Of a stretch of DNA of 64,000 nt, positions 14,629-22,661 are shown in pieces. Origin of the DNA: Roseofilum reptotaenium CS-1145 (GTDB taxonomy: Bacteria; Cyanobacteriota; Cyanobacteriia; Cyanobacteriales; Desertifilaceae). The notes below the pieces were generated by a model. It saw only the letters and a list, made by a program, of their open reading frames with translations. It made no database searches and was not told the origin of the DNA. The first letter of the stretch is position 1, and each line of letters starts with the position of its first letter. The translations under genes and the position numbers were made by a program. Where the stretch lies: assembly GCF_028330985.1 (NCBI RefSeq), contig NZ_JAQMUE010000075.1:62001-126000 (forward strand), written 5' to 3'.

Positions 14629-16449
14629 ATGCGTCAATTCCTGAAATATACGTTTGCCAGTATCCTGGGAACTTTGGTGAGTGTAGTCTTGTTAGGGGTT
14701 CTGGGGATGGGTGGATTCATTATCTTGCTCGCCAGTCTAGCAACAAAAGAGACGACTCCCCTAGTTAAAGATCAGTCTGTTTTGGTGTTGGATTTAGGGT
14801 TACGAATTAATGACACGGAACCGAGTTCAACAACGACTACAGCGATTAATGAGGCGCTTTCGGGAACGACGAAACGAACGATTACCCTGCGGCAATTTCT
14901 GGATGCGGTGGAGGGGGCGATCGCTGATGAGCGCATTGTGGGCTTATATTTGCAAGGAACAGATGCCGATATGGCAGTCGGTTGGGCCAATTTACGGGAA
15001 ATTCGAGCAGCGCTGAAACAGTTTCGGGAAGCAGGAAAACCGATTATTGCTTACGATTTGAGTTGGAGTAAAAAGGAATATTATTTGGCTTCAGTGGCTA
15101 ATCGTGTAATTATGCATCCGATGGGAAATCTGGAGTTAAATGGCTTGAGTTCAGAGGTGATGTTTTTAGGGGGAGCACTACAAAAGTATGGTGTGGGGAT
15201 TCAGGTTGTCCGTGCTGGCAAGTATAAATCGGCAGTAGAACCGTTTACGTCTACGAAGTTATCGACGGAAAATCGGCAACAAATTCAGGCATTGCTTGAT
15301 AGTCTTTGGGGTGATTTTCGAGAACAGGTGAGTGGAGATCGCCCGATAAATGCGGCACAAATTCAAGTTCTTGCGAATAATAATGGTATCTTATTCGCTA
15401 ATGATGCCCAAGAGAGGGGCTTTGTGGATGAGATTTGGTTTGACGATCAGGTAATTGAGGATCTTAAGGCATTAACCGAGAGTAAGGAAGATGCGGAAAG
15501 TTTTCGGAAAATTAGTTTTCCTATCTATGCAAGTGTTCCCAAGCAGATTGATTTGGCAGTGGATCGCACTTCGGAGCAAAAAGTGGCTTTGGTGTATGCC
15601 GAAGGAGCTATTGTAGATGGTCAAGGACGAGTAGGAGAAAATGAAATTGGCGGCGATCGCTATGCATCCATTTTACGGGATTTGCGCTTAGACGATCGGG
15701 TGAAGGCAGTGGTTTTACGGATTAATAGTCCGGGGGGAAGTGCGACTGCTTCGGAGAGGATTCGACGGGAGTTAGAGTTAATTCAAGCCGCGAACAAACC
15801 AGTGATTGTATCGATGGGGAATTATGCTGCTTCTGGGGGCTATTGGATTGCTACAGCCAGCGATCGCATTTTAGCAGAACCGAATACGATTACCGGTTCC
15901 ATCGGTGTGTTTGGAATTTTACCAAACTTGCAACAAATCGCCAATGAGAATGGAATTACTTGGGATGTAGTCAAAACAGGATTGTATGCTGATTTAGGCA
16001 GTAGCGCTCGCCCCCGATCTCCTGGCGAACTTAGTATATATCAGCAAAATGTCAATCGAATTTATCAACAATTTCTGCAAACCGTGGCAGCATCCCGTAA
16101 TTTAACGGTGGCACAAGTCAATCAAATTGCCCAAGGTCGGGTATGGTCAGGAAAAGAAGCCCAGGGAATCGACTTAGTAGATGAGTTGGGAGGGTTGCAA
16201 GAGGCGATCGCCAAAGCCGCAGAAATGGCTGAATTAGGAGAAGATTGGCAACTCGAAGAATATCCCCAAACTCGCAGTTTAGAAGAGCGATTAATTGAGC
16301 AATTAATCGGCATTCGTCATACTCCAGAAGCTTCGGATTGGTTGATGGAAGAAGTGGAGAAACTCAAAGCAGAAGTGGATGAGTTAAGAACCCTCAATGA
16401 CCCCTTGAGTATGTATACTCGAATGCCATTTTATTTGGAGATTGAGTAA
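14629..16449 (+). CDS. sppA: Signal peptide peptidase SppA, 67-kDa type (protease IV)
   Basis: A 606-aa protein with one N-terminal transmembrane segment (about 8-38) and two tandem ClpP-like S49 domains, as in long-form SppA. The catalytic Lys is K200 in A-G-K-Y-K-S-A-V-E-P-F and the Ser nucleophile is S371 in S-P-G-G-S-A-T-A-S-E, matching the Lys-Ser dyad of the E. coli enzyme. It degrades cleaved signal peptides in the membrane; in cyanobacteria SppA has also been tied to antenna degradation under high light. The C-terminal end has a short coiled coil. It sits 49 bp after fni. Confidence 0.95.
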   Translation: MRQFLKYTFASILGTLVSVVLLGVLGMGGFIILLASLATKETTPLVKDQSVLVLDLGLRINDTEPSSTTTTAINEALSGTTKRTITLRQFLDAVEGAIADERIVGLYLQGTDADMAVGWANLREIRAALKQFREAGKPIIAYDLSWSKKEYYLASVANRVIMHPMGNLELNGLSSEVMFLGGALQKYGVGIQVVRAGKYKSAVEPFTSTKLSTENRQQIQALLDSLWGDFREQVSGDRPINAAQIQVLANNNGILFANDAQERGFVDEIWFDDQVIEDLKALTESKEDAESFRKISFPIYASVPKQIDLAVDRTSEQKVALVYAEGAIVDGQGRVGENEIGGDRYASILRDLRLDDRVKAVVLRINSPGGSATASERIRRELELIQAANKPVIVSMGNYAASGGYWIATASDRILAEPNTITGSIGVFGILPNLQQIANENGITWDVVKTGLYADLGSSARPRSPGELSIYQQNVNRIYQQFLQTVAASRNLTVAQVNQIAQGRVWSGKEAQGIDLVDELGGLQEAIAKAAEMAELGEDWQLEEYPQTRSLEERLIEQLIGIRHTPEASDWLMEEVEKLKAEVDELRTLNDPLSMYTRMPFYLEIE

Positions 16450-16546
16450 GGAAAGGGTGATTTAGGCTAAAATAAGAAAAATTATCATAAATTCTCCGAT
16501 CTTCGGGGCACTTTTAATGTGATTATTTCCAACAGGATTTAGTTCT

Positions 16547-17131
16547 ATGACTCTTGCTATTCAACGCTTTACCCTAGAAGAATATCTGCACTACGATGAT
16601 GGTACAGATACGATCTATGAATTAGTGAATGGAGAATTAGTCGCAATGGCACTCGGAACTGGACGGCATGGTGAAATTGCTGATTTTATTAATACTGAGT
16701 TTCGTCATGAAATTGCTAGAACTGGACAAGACTGGGTATCAAGAGCAATGATGCTTGCAGTTCAATCTCCCCGTGGCGATCGCTTCGATACTTCCCGTAT
16801 TCCCGATGTAGTAGTGCTACCGAAAGAACAATGGCGTAATTTGCAGAACCGGGAAGCGATCGTTCTCTTGAATGAACCCTCACCTCTGTTAGTCGTAGAA
16901 GTCGCTAGTCCATCGACTCAAACCATTGATTATCGTGCTAAACGGACAGAATACTGTGTGTTAGATATTCCCGAATACTGGATCGTCGATCCCTTGGAGG
17001 AAAAAGTTACTATTTTTACGTTGTCTGAAGGCTGGTATGACGAAGCTGTATTTACAGGAGGCGATCGCCTCATTTCACCTACTTTCCCCGAACTCAATTT
17101 AACTGCCCATCAAGTCTTGCAAAGTGATTAA
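16547..17131 (+). CDS. Uma2-family (DUF820) putative restriction-endonuclease-like protein
   Basis: A 194-aa protein with the Uma2 layout: an early Y-E-L-V-N-G-E-L, then P-D-V-V-V-L and L-L-V-V-E-V-A-S-P-S-T-Q near residues 88-130, then Y-R-A-K-R-T-E-Y and the I-P-E-Y-W-I-V-D-P strand. The Asp-(x)n-Glu-x-Val pattern is that of PD-(D/E)XK nucleases. The family is vastly expanded in cyanobacteria and its role is unsettled. This copy lacks the C-terminal coiled-coil tail seen in the one at 54659-55474. Confidence 0.9.
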   Translation: MTLAIQRFTLEEYLHYDDGTDTIYELVNGELVAMALGTGRHGEIADFINTEFRHEIARTGQDWVSRAMMLAVQSPRGDRFDTSRIPDVVVLPKEQWRNLQNREAIVLLNEPSPLLVVEVASPSTQTIDYRAKRTEYCVLDIPEYWIVDPLEEKVTIFTLSEGWYDEAVFTGGDRLISPTFPELNLTAHQVLQSD

Positions 17132-17159
17132 CCGTTTACAATCAAGATTACCCAATGAA

Positions 17160-18797
17160 TTAAGGAATATAAGTCCCCATCAATTTCCCTTCTGCATCAT
17201 ATAATTCTAACGCAATACCTGCCGTTCGACTAATATTTTCCAGAGCATTTTGAACACTTTGCACATGCTCATCAACCGAAGTAAACGTCGTTAAATCTCC
17301 ACGACCTCTAGCCTGAATAAGTGTTTGACGAACCCTTTTGACATAATCAGACGTTAGAGTAACTTTCAATAAATTCTGACTGACTGTATATTCACAGATT
17401 TTCGGTAGACCTGCACAAGTTTGATTTAAATCATTTCGTGCTTGTTCCAACCGGTTTGCTTGCTGTAGTTTTTGCTCTGCTGACTGTAACGATCCTTGAT
17501 AAACATTGACCAGGGGAGATGCTTTACTATAATAAAAACTATCGCTTGGAACTTGCTGTAAATAATTCACCGCTTGACTCCAATGACCCACTGCTAGGGC
17601 TAATTCATTACTTTGTTCAAATTCCTTCGCTTTATCTGCTAACGTTAGGGCTTGATTATAAGTATCACTAGCAATTTCTTCCTTTAAGAGTCTCTCTCGG
17701 CTGGCTTGAAACTGGGTTTCATAGACATCTAAAAGCTGATTAGCCTCGACTTTTGCTTGAGTCCCCTGGGGAATATTTTTCAAGCCATTAATCGCTGTAT
17801 TCCAACTGCCATAGGCCTGTTGCCAATTTTCTAAGGATTGAGCAATTCCTTGACGAGTTTTAGCCAGATCTGCGGCCTGTTTTGCCCGTTCTAAATTCTG
17901 TTGCGCTTGTTGTTCAACTTGGATACGATTTTGAATCGCTTCTAGATTTTGTTCATATTCTTTTAGCTTGGTTTTGACTAAGGGATAAATGGTTTCAGCC
18001 GTAGAAACTTGTTGTAAATTTTTTACAGATTCCAGCCAAAGTTGCTCGACTGCTTTCCAAGTTTCCAGAGGATGGGGAGGGTTCAAACTTAGTTGGGCTG
18101 CTTCACTGGCTTGGGAAAAGGCGCTAACGATCCGATTGAGATTATCGGTATGCACTGTATTACGTCGCATGAATTCTTGGGCTTGGGCAAAATAAGGAGA
18201 CCAAAAGGGAATTCGTTCGACTTGAGAAATCGCTTCTTGTAACTGTTGTTGCGCTTGTACCAATCTTTGGGGGTTATCCGTAGTTTCTGAGGTTTGGATC
18301 GCAACTTGGCCGAGGCGTTGGGCAGTTTCTAGGGGAATGCAAGTGGCGATCGCACAGGGACGAGTCATCATATACATCACTCCTCCTGCGATCGCCAGTC
18401 CCAAAAGCCCTGCAATTCCCCAACCCCAAGTAAATAAGCGAGAGGGCGGTTGAGCTGGGGTAAGGGACTGGGATGGAGTCGCTTCTAGCAGAGATTGATC
18501 CTCTAGATTAAAAGACTGGGAAAAGTAGGGGCGTTTTTGTCCTGCTACCCGCACAAAAATTCGTCCTTGGCGACCGATCAACGGTCGATACTTTCCAATA
18601 TCTTGTTGCAGTTGGGCAAAGATCCGTTGGGTATCCGGTTGAATTTTGGCAGTATGTTGGGCTAACACCATTAAGCTGCCGTTTTGTAGTAAACATTGAA
18701 CCCGAAAGGCTGGCCCATGGGGAAGTTTACGATTGAGGTTTTTTTGGAGATGCTGGGTGAGAACTTGGAGTGGGCTACACTCCTGCTTAGTCGCCAT
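17160..18797 (-). CDS. Cyanobacterial membrane protein with long coiled-coil/TPR-like periplasmic region
   Basis: A 545-aa protein of no known function. Residues 1-115 form a soluble N-terminal domain with a beta-rich pattern. A single transmembrane segment follows (about 124-145, W-G-W-G-I-A-G-L-L-G-L-A-I-A-G-G), then some 300 residues of helical, Gln/Ala/Leu-rich repeats (Q-A-Q-Q-Q-L-Q-E-A; L-E-N-W-Q-Q-A; L-A-V-G-H-W-S-Q-A-V) that look like tetratricopeptide or coiled-coil helices. The C-terminal 90 residues are a compact domain ending L-E-L-Y-D-A-E-G-K-L-M-G-T-Y-I-P. Two Cys in the domain near 460 could form a disulphide. A scaffold role is guesswork. It is convergent with the Uma2 gene. 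Confidence 0.7.
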   Translation of the reverse strand: MATKQECSPLQVLTQHLQKNLNRKLPHGPAFRVQCLLQNGSLMVLAQHTAKIQPDTQRIFAQLQQDIGKYRPLIGRQGRIFVRVAGQKRPYFSQSFNLEDQSLLEATPSQSLTPAQPPSRLFTWGWGIAGLLGLAIAGGVMYMMTRPCAIATCIPLETAQRLGQVAIQTSETTDNPQRLVQAQQQLQEAISQVERIPFWSPYFAQAQEFMRRNTVHTDNLNRIVSAFSQASEAAQLSLNPPHPLETWKAVEQLWLESVKNLQQVSTAETIYPLVKTKLKEYEQNLEAIQNRIQVEQQAQQNLERAKQAADLAKTRQGIAQSLENWQQAYGSWNTAINGLKNIPQGTQAKVEANQLLDVYETQFQASRERLLKEEIASDTYNQALTLADKAKEFEQSNELALAVGHWSQAVNYLQQVPSDSFYYSKASPLVNVYQGSLQSAEQKLQQANRLEQARNDLNQTCAGLPKICEYTVSQNLLKVTLTSDYVKRVRQTLIQARGRGDLTTFTSVDEHVQSVQNALENISRTAGIALELYDAEGKLMGTYIP

Positions 18798-18918
18798 AGT
18801 CAGCAGGAAGGGTTAAAGAAGGAGTGGACAAAACAATGTATGGCTATTGTAACCAAAAGTTATAGCGCAACGTGCTGGTCATGGGTAATGGGATATTTTC
18901 CCCATCTCTATACTTAAA

Positions 18919-19821
18919 TTAATCACAACAGACGCGGCGTAATCCTAACCATCCTCCTAAACCGCCGACCAATGCACCAAAAACTAGCAGTAGGAAAAAT
19001 AGGGTTGTGGTATCAGTATAAAGATCCCAATAGGAATCCTGAAAGTGGGAGAGCAGAGGAATAACGGATAACTCTTGGGTAAATAACTTCAGGGATATCT
19101 GCTCAAAGCCTTGAACGATGCTCCAGGCGATCGCCCCCCCAACACCCCCTAAAATTACTCCTTGCATCATAAATGGTAAGCGAATCCACCAGCGAGAGGC
19201 TCCCACCAAGTGCATAATCTCAATTTCTCGGCGACGGGAGACCACAATTAACTCAATGGTAGTCGTCATAACGGCGATCGCGCTCACCATTAACACCATC
19301 GTCACCCCCAAACTCAACACCCGCAACCCCCGGTTAATCGTCGATAGTATATCTAACGCGGCTTCCCCATAAATCACCTCATTGACTCCTGATAACTGCT
19401 CTAACTGCGGAACCAAAGTCCTCAGTGCCTCTGGAGATCGAGCCTTTACCCTCAACTCATCCACCAAAGGATTGGTTGGTAAAATCTCGGTAGCGACCTC
19501 TGGAGAATTTAAACCCAACTCTGTCAGCAAACCCATCCAAGCTTCCTCCTTGGCGATCGCTTCCACCTCGACCACTCCCGGCAGATCCTGTACCTTCGCC
19601 ACCAATGGGTTCGCGCTCCAATCCGCATCTAAATATACCGATACCTCCAACTGGCTCCCAAACTGATTCACCAAACCCTCCAACTGCCAAGCCACCTGCC
19701 AACTCAACCCAAACAAAAATAACAATACCGTCACCGTACTAATGGCCGCCCAATTCATCCATCCCCCACGGCGCAGCCCTAACTGCACCTCACTCCACAG
19801 ATAGCCCAACTGAACCCCCAT
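18919..19821 (-). CDS. ftsX: Cell-division ABC-transporter permease FtsX
   Basis: A 300-aa protein with FtsX topology: one N-terminal membrane helix (about 22-45), a large extracytoplasmic domain (50-165, with L-E-V-S-V-Y-L-D and V-D-E-L-R-V-K), then three helices in the second half around the cytoplasmic R-R-R-E-I-E-I-M-H-L-V-G-A-S-R-W-W-I-R motif. FtsX works with the ATPase FtsE to control peptidoglycan hydrolases at division. No ftsE is next to it, which is common in cyanobacteria, where the two genes are often apart. Confidence 0.9.
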   Translation of the reverse strand: MGVQLGYLWSEVQLGLRRGGWMNWAAISTVTVLLFLFGLSWQVAWQLEGLVNQFGSQLEVSVYLDADWSANPLVAKVQDLPGVVEVEAIAKEEAWMGLLTELGLNSPEVATEILPTNPLVDELRVKARSPEALRTLVPQLEQLSGVNEVIYGEAALDILSTINRGLRVLSLGVTMVLMVSAIAVMTTTIELIVVSRRREIEIMHLVGASRWWIRLPFMMQGVILGGVGGAIAWSIVQGFEQISLKLFTQELSVIPLLSHFQDSYWDLYTDTTTLFFLLLVFGALVGGLGGWLGLRRVCCD

Positions 19822-20092
19822 CAGAAAATCCTCATTTAAATAGCGATCGCTTTGAAAATTAGCATAAACCTGCTATCTTGTGACCCAGAAACATCAACCC
19901 TCTATTCTGAACCTAATTGCCTGCATCCCACAACAGCCCAAAAAATCAGCAGTTTTCCGGAAAGCCACGAAAATTTTGTGTTGATGGGGGAGAACCAAGC
20001 ATACAATTAGGAATCAGGCCACAGCGCTCCCCTGGGTTTTCTGGGAGTTGTCATCTAAAATAAACAAGTCCTAACGGTGAGGTAGTGAACAA

Positions 20093-22393
20093 ATGTCAAC
20101 AATCTTTGGAACTCCTAGTAACGACGCTTTACGGGGAACAGCCGGTTCCGACAATATCTTTGGCTTACAAGGCAACGATACCCTCGAAGGTTTAGAATCA
20201 AACGATTTTTTATCCGGCAACCAACAGAATGATTTCCTCTCTGGTAACACCGGTAATGACAGCCTCAGAGGGGGGATGAATAATGATACCCTATTCGGCG
20301 GACAAGGCGATGATACCCTTCTTGGAGACCTAGGGGATGATATTGTTTCTGGAGACCTAGGCAATGATTCCCTATTAGGTAACCAAGGCAATGACCAACT
20401 CCTCGGAGGCATGGGGAATGATATCCTCTACGGGGGACAAAACCAAGATACTCTCTATGGAGGGCAAGGCGCAGACTCCCTCTTTGGAGATTTAGGAAAC
20501 GACACACTATTTGGCGACCTCGGCTCCGATACCCTCACAGGAGGAGCGGGTCGCGATATTTTTGTCCTCTCGCGCAAGAGTGTGGCTGGCCAAAACCCCA
20601 CGACAGGTGGCCCCGCGATTACCGATGCGGACATTATTACAGACTTTCAAGACGGACTAGACCTCATTGGTATTCAAGAGGGTCTTCAGTTTAGCCAACT
20701 CTCCATTCAAGCAGGAACTGGGACATTCGCAGGCAGTACCGTTATCCAAGACCAAGTAACCGGTAACTTCTTAGCTATTGTTCAAGGAGTTAATCCAGCC
20801 CAAATTACCGCAGATGACTTTACAACAGATTTAGTCAACCCCATCACCAGTCCAACCCCGACTCCCACACCAACCCCAACTCCTACCCCAACTCCGACTC
20901 CTACCCCACCTGTTCCTTCCACAGTCACCCTCACACTAAATGATGGAGTAGCATTTGAATCCGATGCAGCAAATACCGCTACGTTCACTGTCGCTCGTAC
21001 TGGAGGAAGCACGGCCGCTGCACTCACTGTGAACTACACTATTGGGGGTACAGCGACTAACGGTACAGATTATCAAACCCTCAGTGGAAGTGTTACCATT
21101 CCTGCTGGCGCAACTAGCGCGGTGATTACCGTTACTCCCATTGATAATGTTGCATTTGATGGTGCAAGAACCGTCGATCTCACTTTAGACGCTAGTGGGT
21201 TTTATACTGTTGGTACACCTAATACAGCTCAATCCACTATTTATGATAATGAAACCGTCTATGTTTCTAATGCTTATACAACCGCTACTAATGGTGACAC
21301 GGTTGAAGGAGGCCAAGCTGTAGTTGGACTTAACGCCTTTGATGTGATTACCAATGGAATTGTAGCAGCCGGTGGTGATGATACAAATCCAGGTCGGGTA
21401 GAAGTAAGAGCAGGAACGTACAATGAAAACGTAAATATCAGTACTCCTCCAGTCCATGTCCGAGGACCATTTGCAGGTGTGGCAGGAAATGATGCTAGTC
21501 GAGGTACAGGAGAGGCAATTGTCATTGGCGAAATGCGCTTTGACCGTGCTGGTTCTGCTACGAGTCCAGTGTTAATTGATGGACTGCAATTCCAGAGTGA
21601 TGGGAATGCCGCTACTCCTGCCATTAATATGGGGGATATTGGTGGAGCAGGACCAACCCCAGCATTTGCAGGAGATAATAATAGTATTATCAACAACCGA
21701 TTTATCGGATTGCAAGAGGATGCGATATTCAAAGGCAATGATAGTGCATCAACTAATCTCACTATTCAGGGTAATTTGTTTGATGGCATCACAGGTGCTG
21801 GAAGACGGGCGGTGTTTGTTCAAAATGTTGATGGTACTATCTCGGTTTCCAATAATGAAGTTCGCAATATTGGAGCCGCCGGTCAAGATTCTCCTGGTTT
21901 GTTATTAGATAATGTGGGTGGTACGATCAGCATCAATGGTAACGTCTTAACTAATGTTAATAGCCAGGGTATTCAATTAGCTGGCTTGCAAACAGGTGCA
22001 ACAGCAACAATTAATAACAATAGATTTAACAATGTGAATTCACTTAATGATCCTACCAACTCAGCCATTCGCTTGAGAGATTCTGGAACGTCAGCAGCCA
22101 CACTAAATAATGGTCAGGTTACTGTTGGTGGTAATACCATTAACAACACCTTGAATGGTCTATTTATTAGAACTCCAGCTAATCCTACTAATGTCACCTA
22201 CCGTAACAATGCATTTACAAATGGAGTCATTTACCCAGGTGGTGCTTTAACAACAGGAACTCCAACTACAGGAACCATTTACGCAATTATTAATGATGGT
22301 ACAGGAACTCTCAATGTAGCTGGGCTACAAAATACACTCAATGGTGCATTATTGACTGGAGCTAATGTTTTTGGAACTAATGTCACTATCTAG
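20093..22393 (+). CDS. RTX-type calcium-binding protein with Calx-beta and beta-helix domains
   Basis: A 766-aa protein in four parts. Residues 1-155 hold about a dozen RTX nonapeptides (G-G-x-G-N-D-x-L), which bind Ca2+ and form a parallel beta roll. Residues 155-245 are a C-cap with D-I-I-T-D-F-Q-D-G-L-D. A Pro-Thr repeat linker lies at about 255-280. A Calx-beta-like domain (about 283-380, N-Y-T-I-G-G-T-A-T-N-G-T-D-Y) is followed by a right-handed parallel beta-helix with Asn-rich turns (N-N-N-R-F, G-N-T-I-N-N-T). Proteins of this kind are exported by type I systems and sit at the cell surface or in slime. No type I exporter is nearby. There is no N-terminal signal peptide. RTX repeats are usually C-terminal; here they are N-terminal. 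Confidence 0.85.
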   Translation: MSTIFGTPSNDALRGTAGSDNIFGLQGNDTLEGLESNDFLSGNQQNDFLSGNTGNDSLRGGMNNDTLFGGQGDDTLLGDLGDDIVSGDLGNDSLLGNQGNDQLLGGMGNDILYGGQNQDTLYGGQGADSLFGDLGNDTLFGDLGSDTLTGGAGRDIFVLSRKSVAGQNPTTGGPAITDADIITDFQDGLDLIGIQEGLQFSQLSIQAGTGTFAGSTVIQDQVTGNFLAIVQGVNPAQITADDFTTDLVNPITSPTPTPTPTPTPTPTPTPTPPVPSTVTLTLNDGVAFESDAANTATFTVARTGGSTAAALTVNYTIGGTATNGTDYQTLSGSVTIPAGATSAVITVTPIDNVAFDGARTVDLTLDASGFYTVGTPNTAQSTIYDNETVYVSNAYTTATNGDTVEGGQAVVGLNAFDVITNGIVAAGGDDTNPGRVEVRAGTYNENVNISTPPVHVRGPFAGVAGNDASRGTGEAIVIGEMRFDRAGSATSPVLIDGLQFQSDGNAATPAINMGDIGGAGPTPAFAGDNNSIINNRFIGLQEDAIFKGNDSASTNLTIQGNLFDGITGAGRRAVFVQNVDGTISVSNNEVRNIGAAGQDSPGLLLDNVGGTISINGNVLTNVNSQGIQLAGLQTGATATINNNRFNNVNSLNDPTNSAIRLRDSGTSAATLNNGQVTVGGNTINNTLNGLFIRTPANPTNVTYRNNAFTNGVIYPGGALTTGTPTTGTIYAIINDGTGTLNVAGLQNTLNGALLTGANVFGTNVTI

Positions 22394-22516
22394 CTAGTAA
22401 TAGGGTGAGCAGAATAAATAAGTGATGATGTAACTTCTATAATTTTTGTTTTTCCCTGCCTACCCTACAACTATTTTCCTGAAGTCAGATTTTCCCGTTA
22501 ATCTTGATTTTTTCAG

Positions 22517-22548
22517 CTCTCTATCTTGCTAGATAAGAGAGTTTTTTT
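22517..22548 (+). terminator. Terminator after the RTX-type gene
   Basis: CTCTCTATCT pairs with AGATAAGAGAG (one bulged base) and is followed by seven T. Confidence 0.75.
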
Positions 22549-22595
22549 CTCCATCTATTCTTAATATTCAATACTGCATGGGTGGAGAGTTACTC

Positions 22596-22630
22596 CAGAC
22601 TCAATAGCCTTAAATCTAGTCTTGAGTCTG
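22596..22630. promoter_or_regulatory. 9-bp inverted repeat upstream of uvrA
   Basis: CAGACTCAA (22596-22604) is inverted at 22622-22630, ending 31 bp before the uvrA start. It could be an operator or leader hairpin. No cyanobacterial LexA box of the type GTAC-N3-GTWC is evident there. Confidence 0.3.
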
Positions 22631-22661
22631 TTAAACTTACATGAAGCCATTCCGATCGCCC

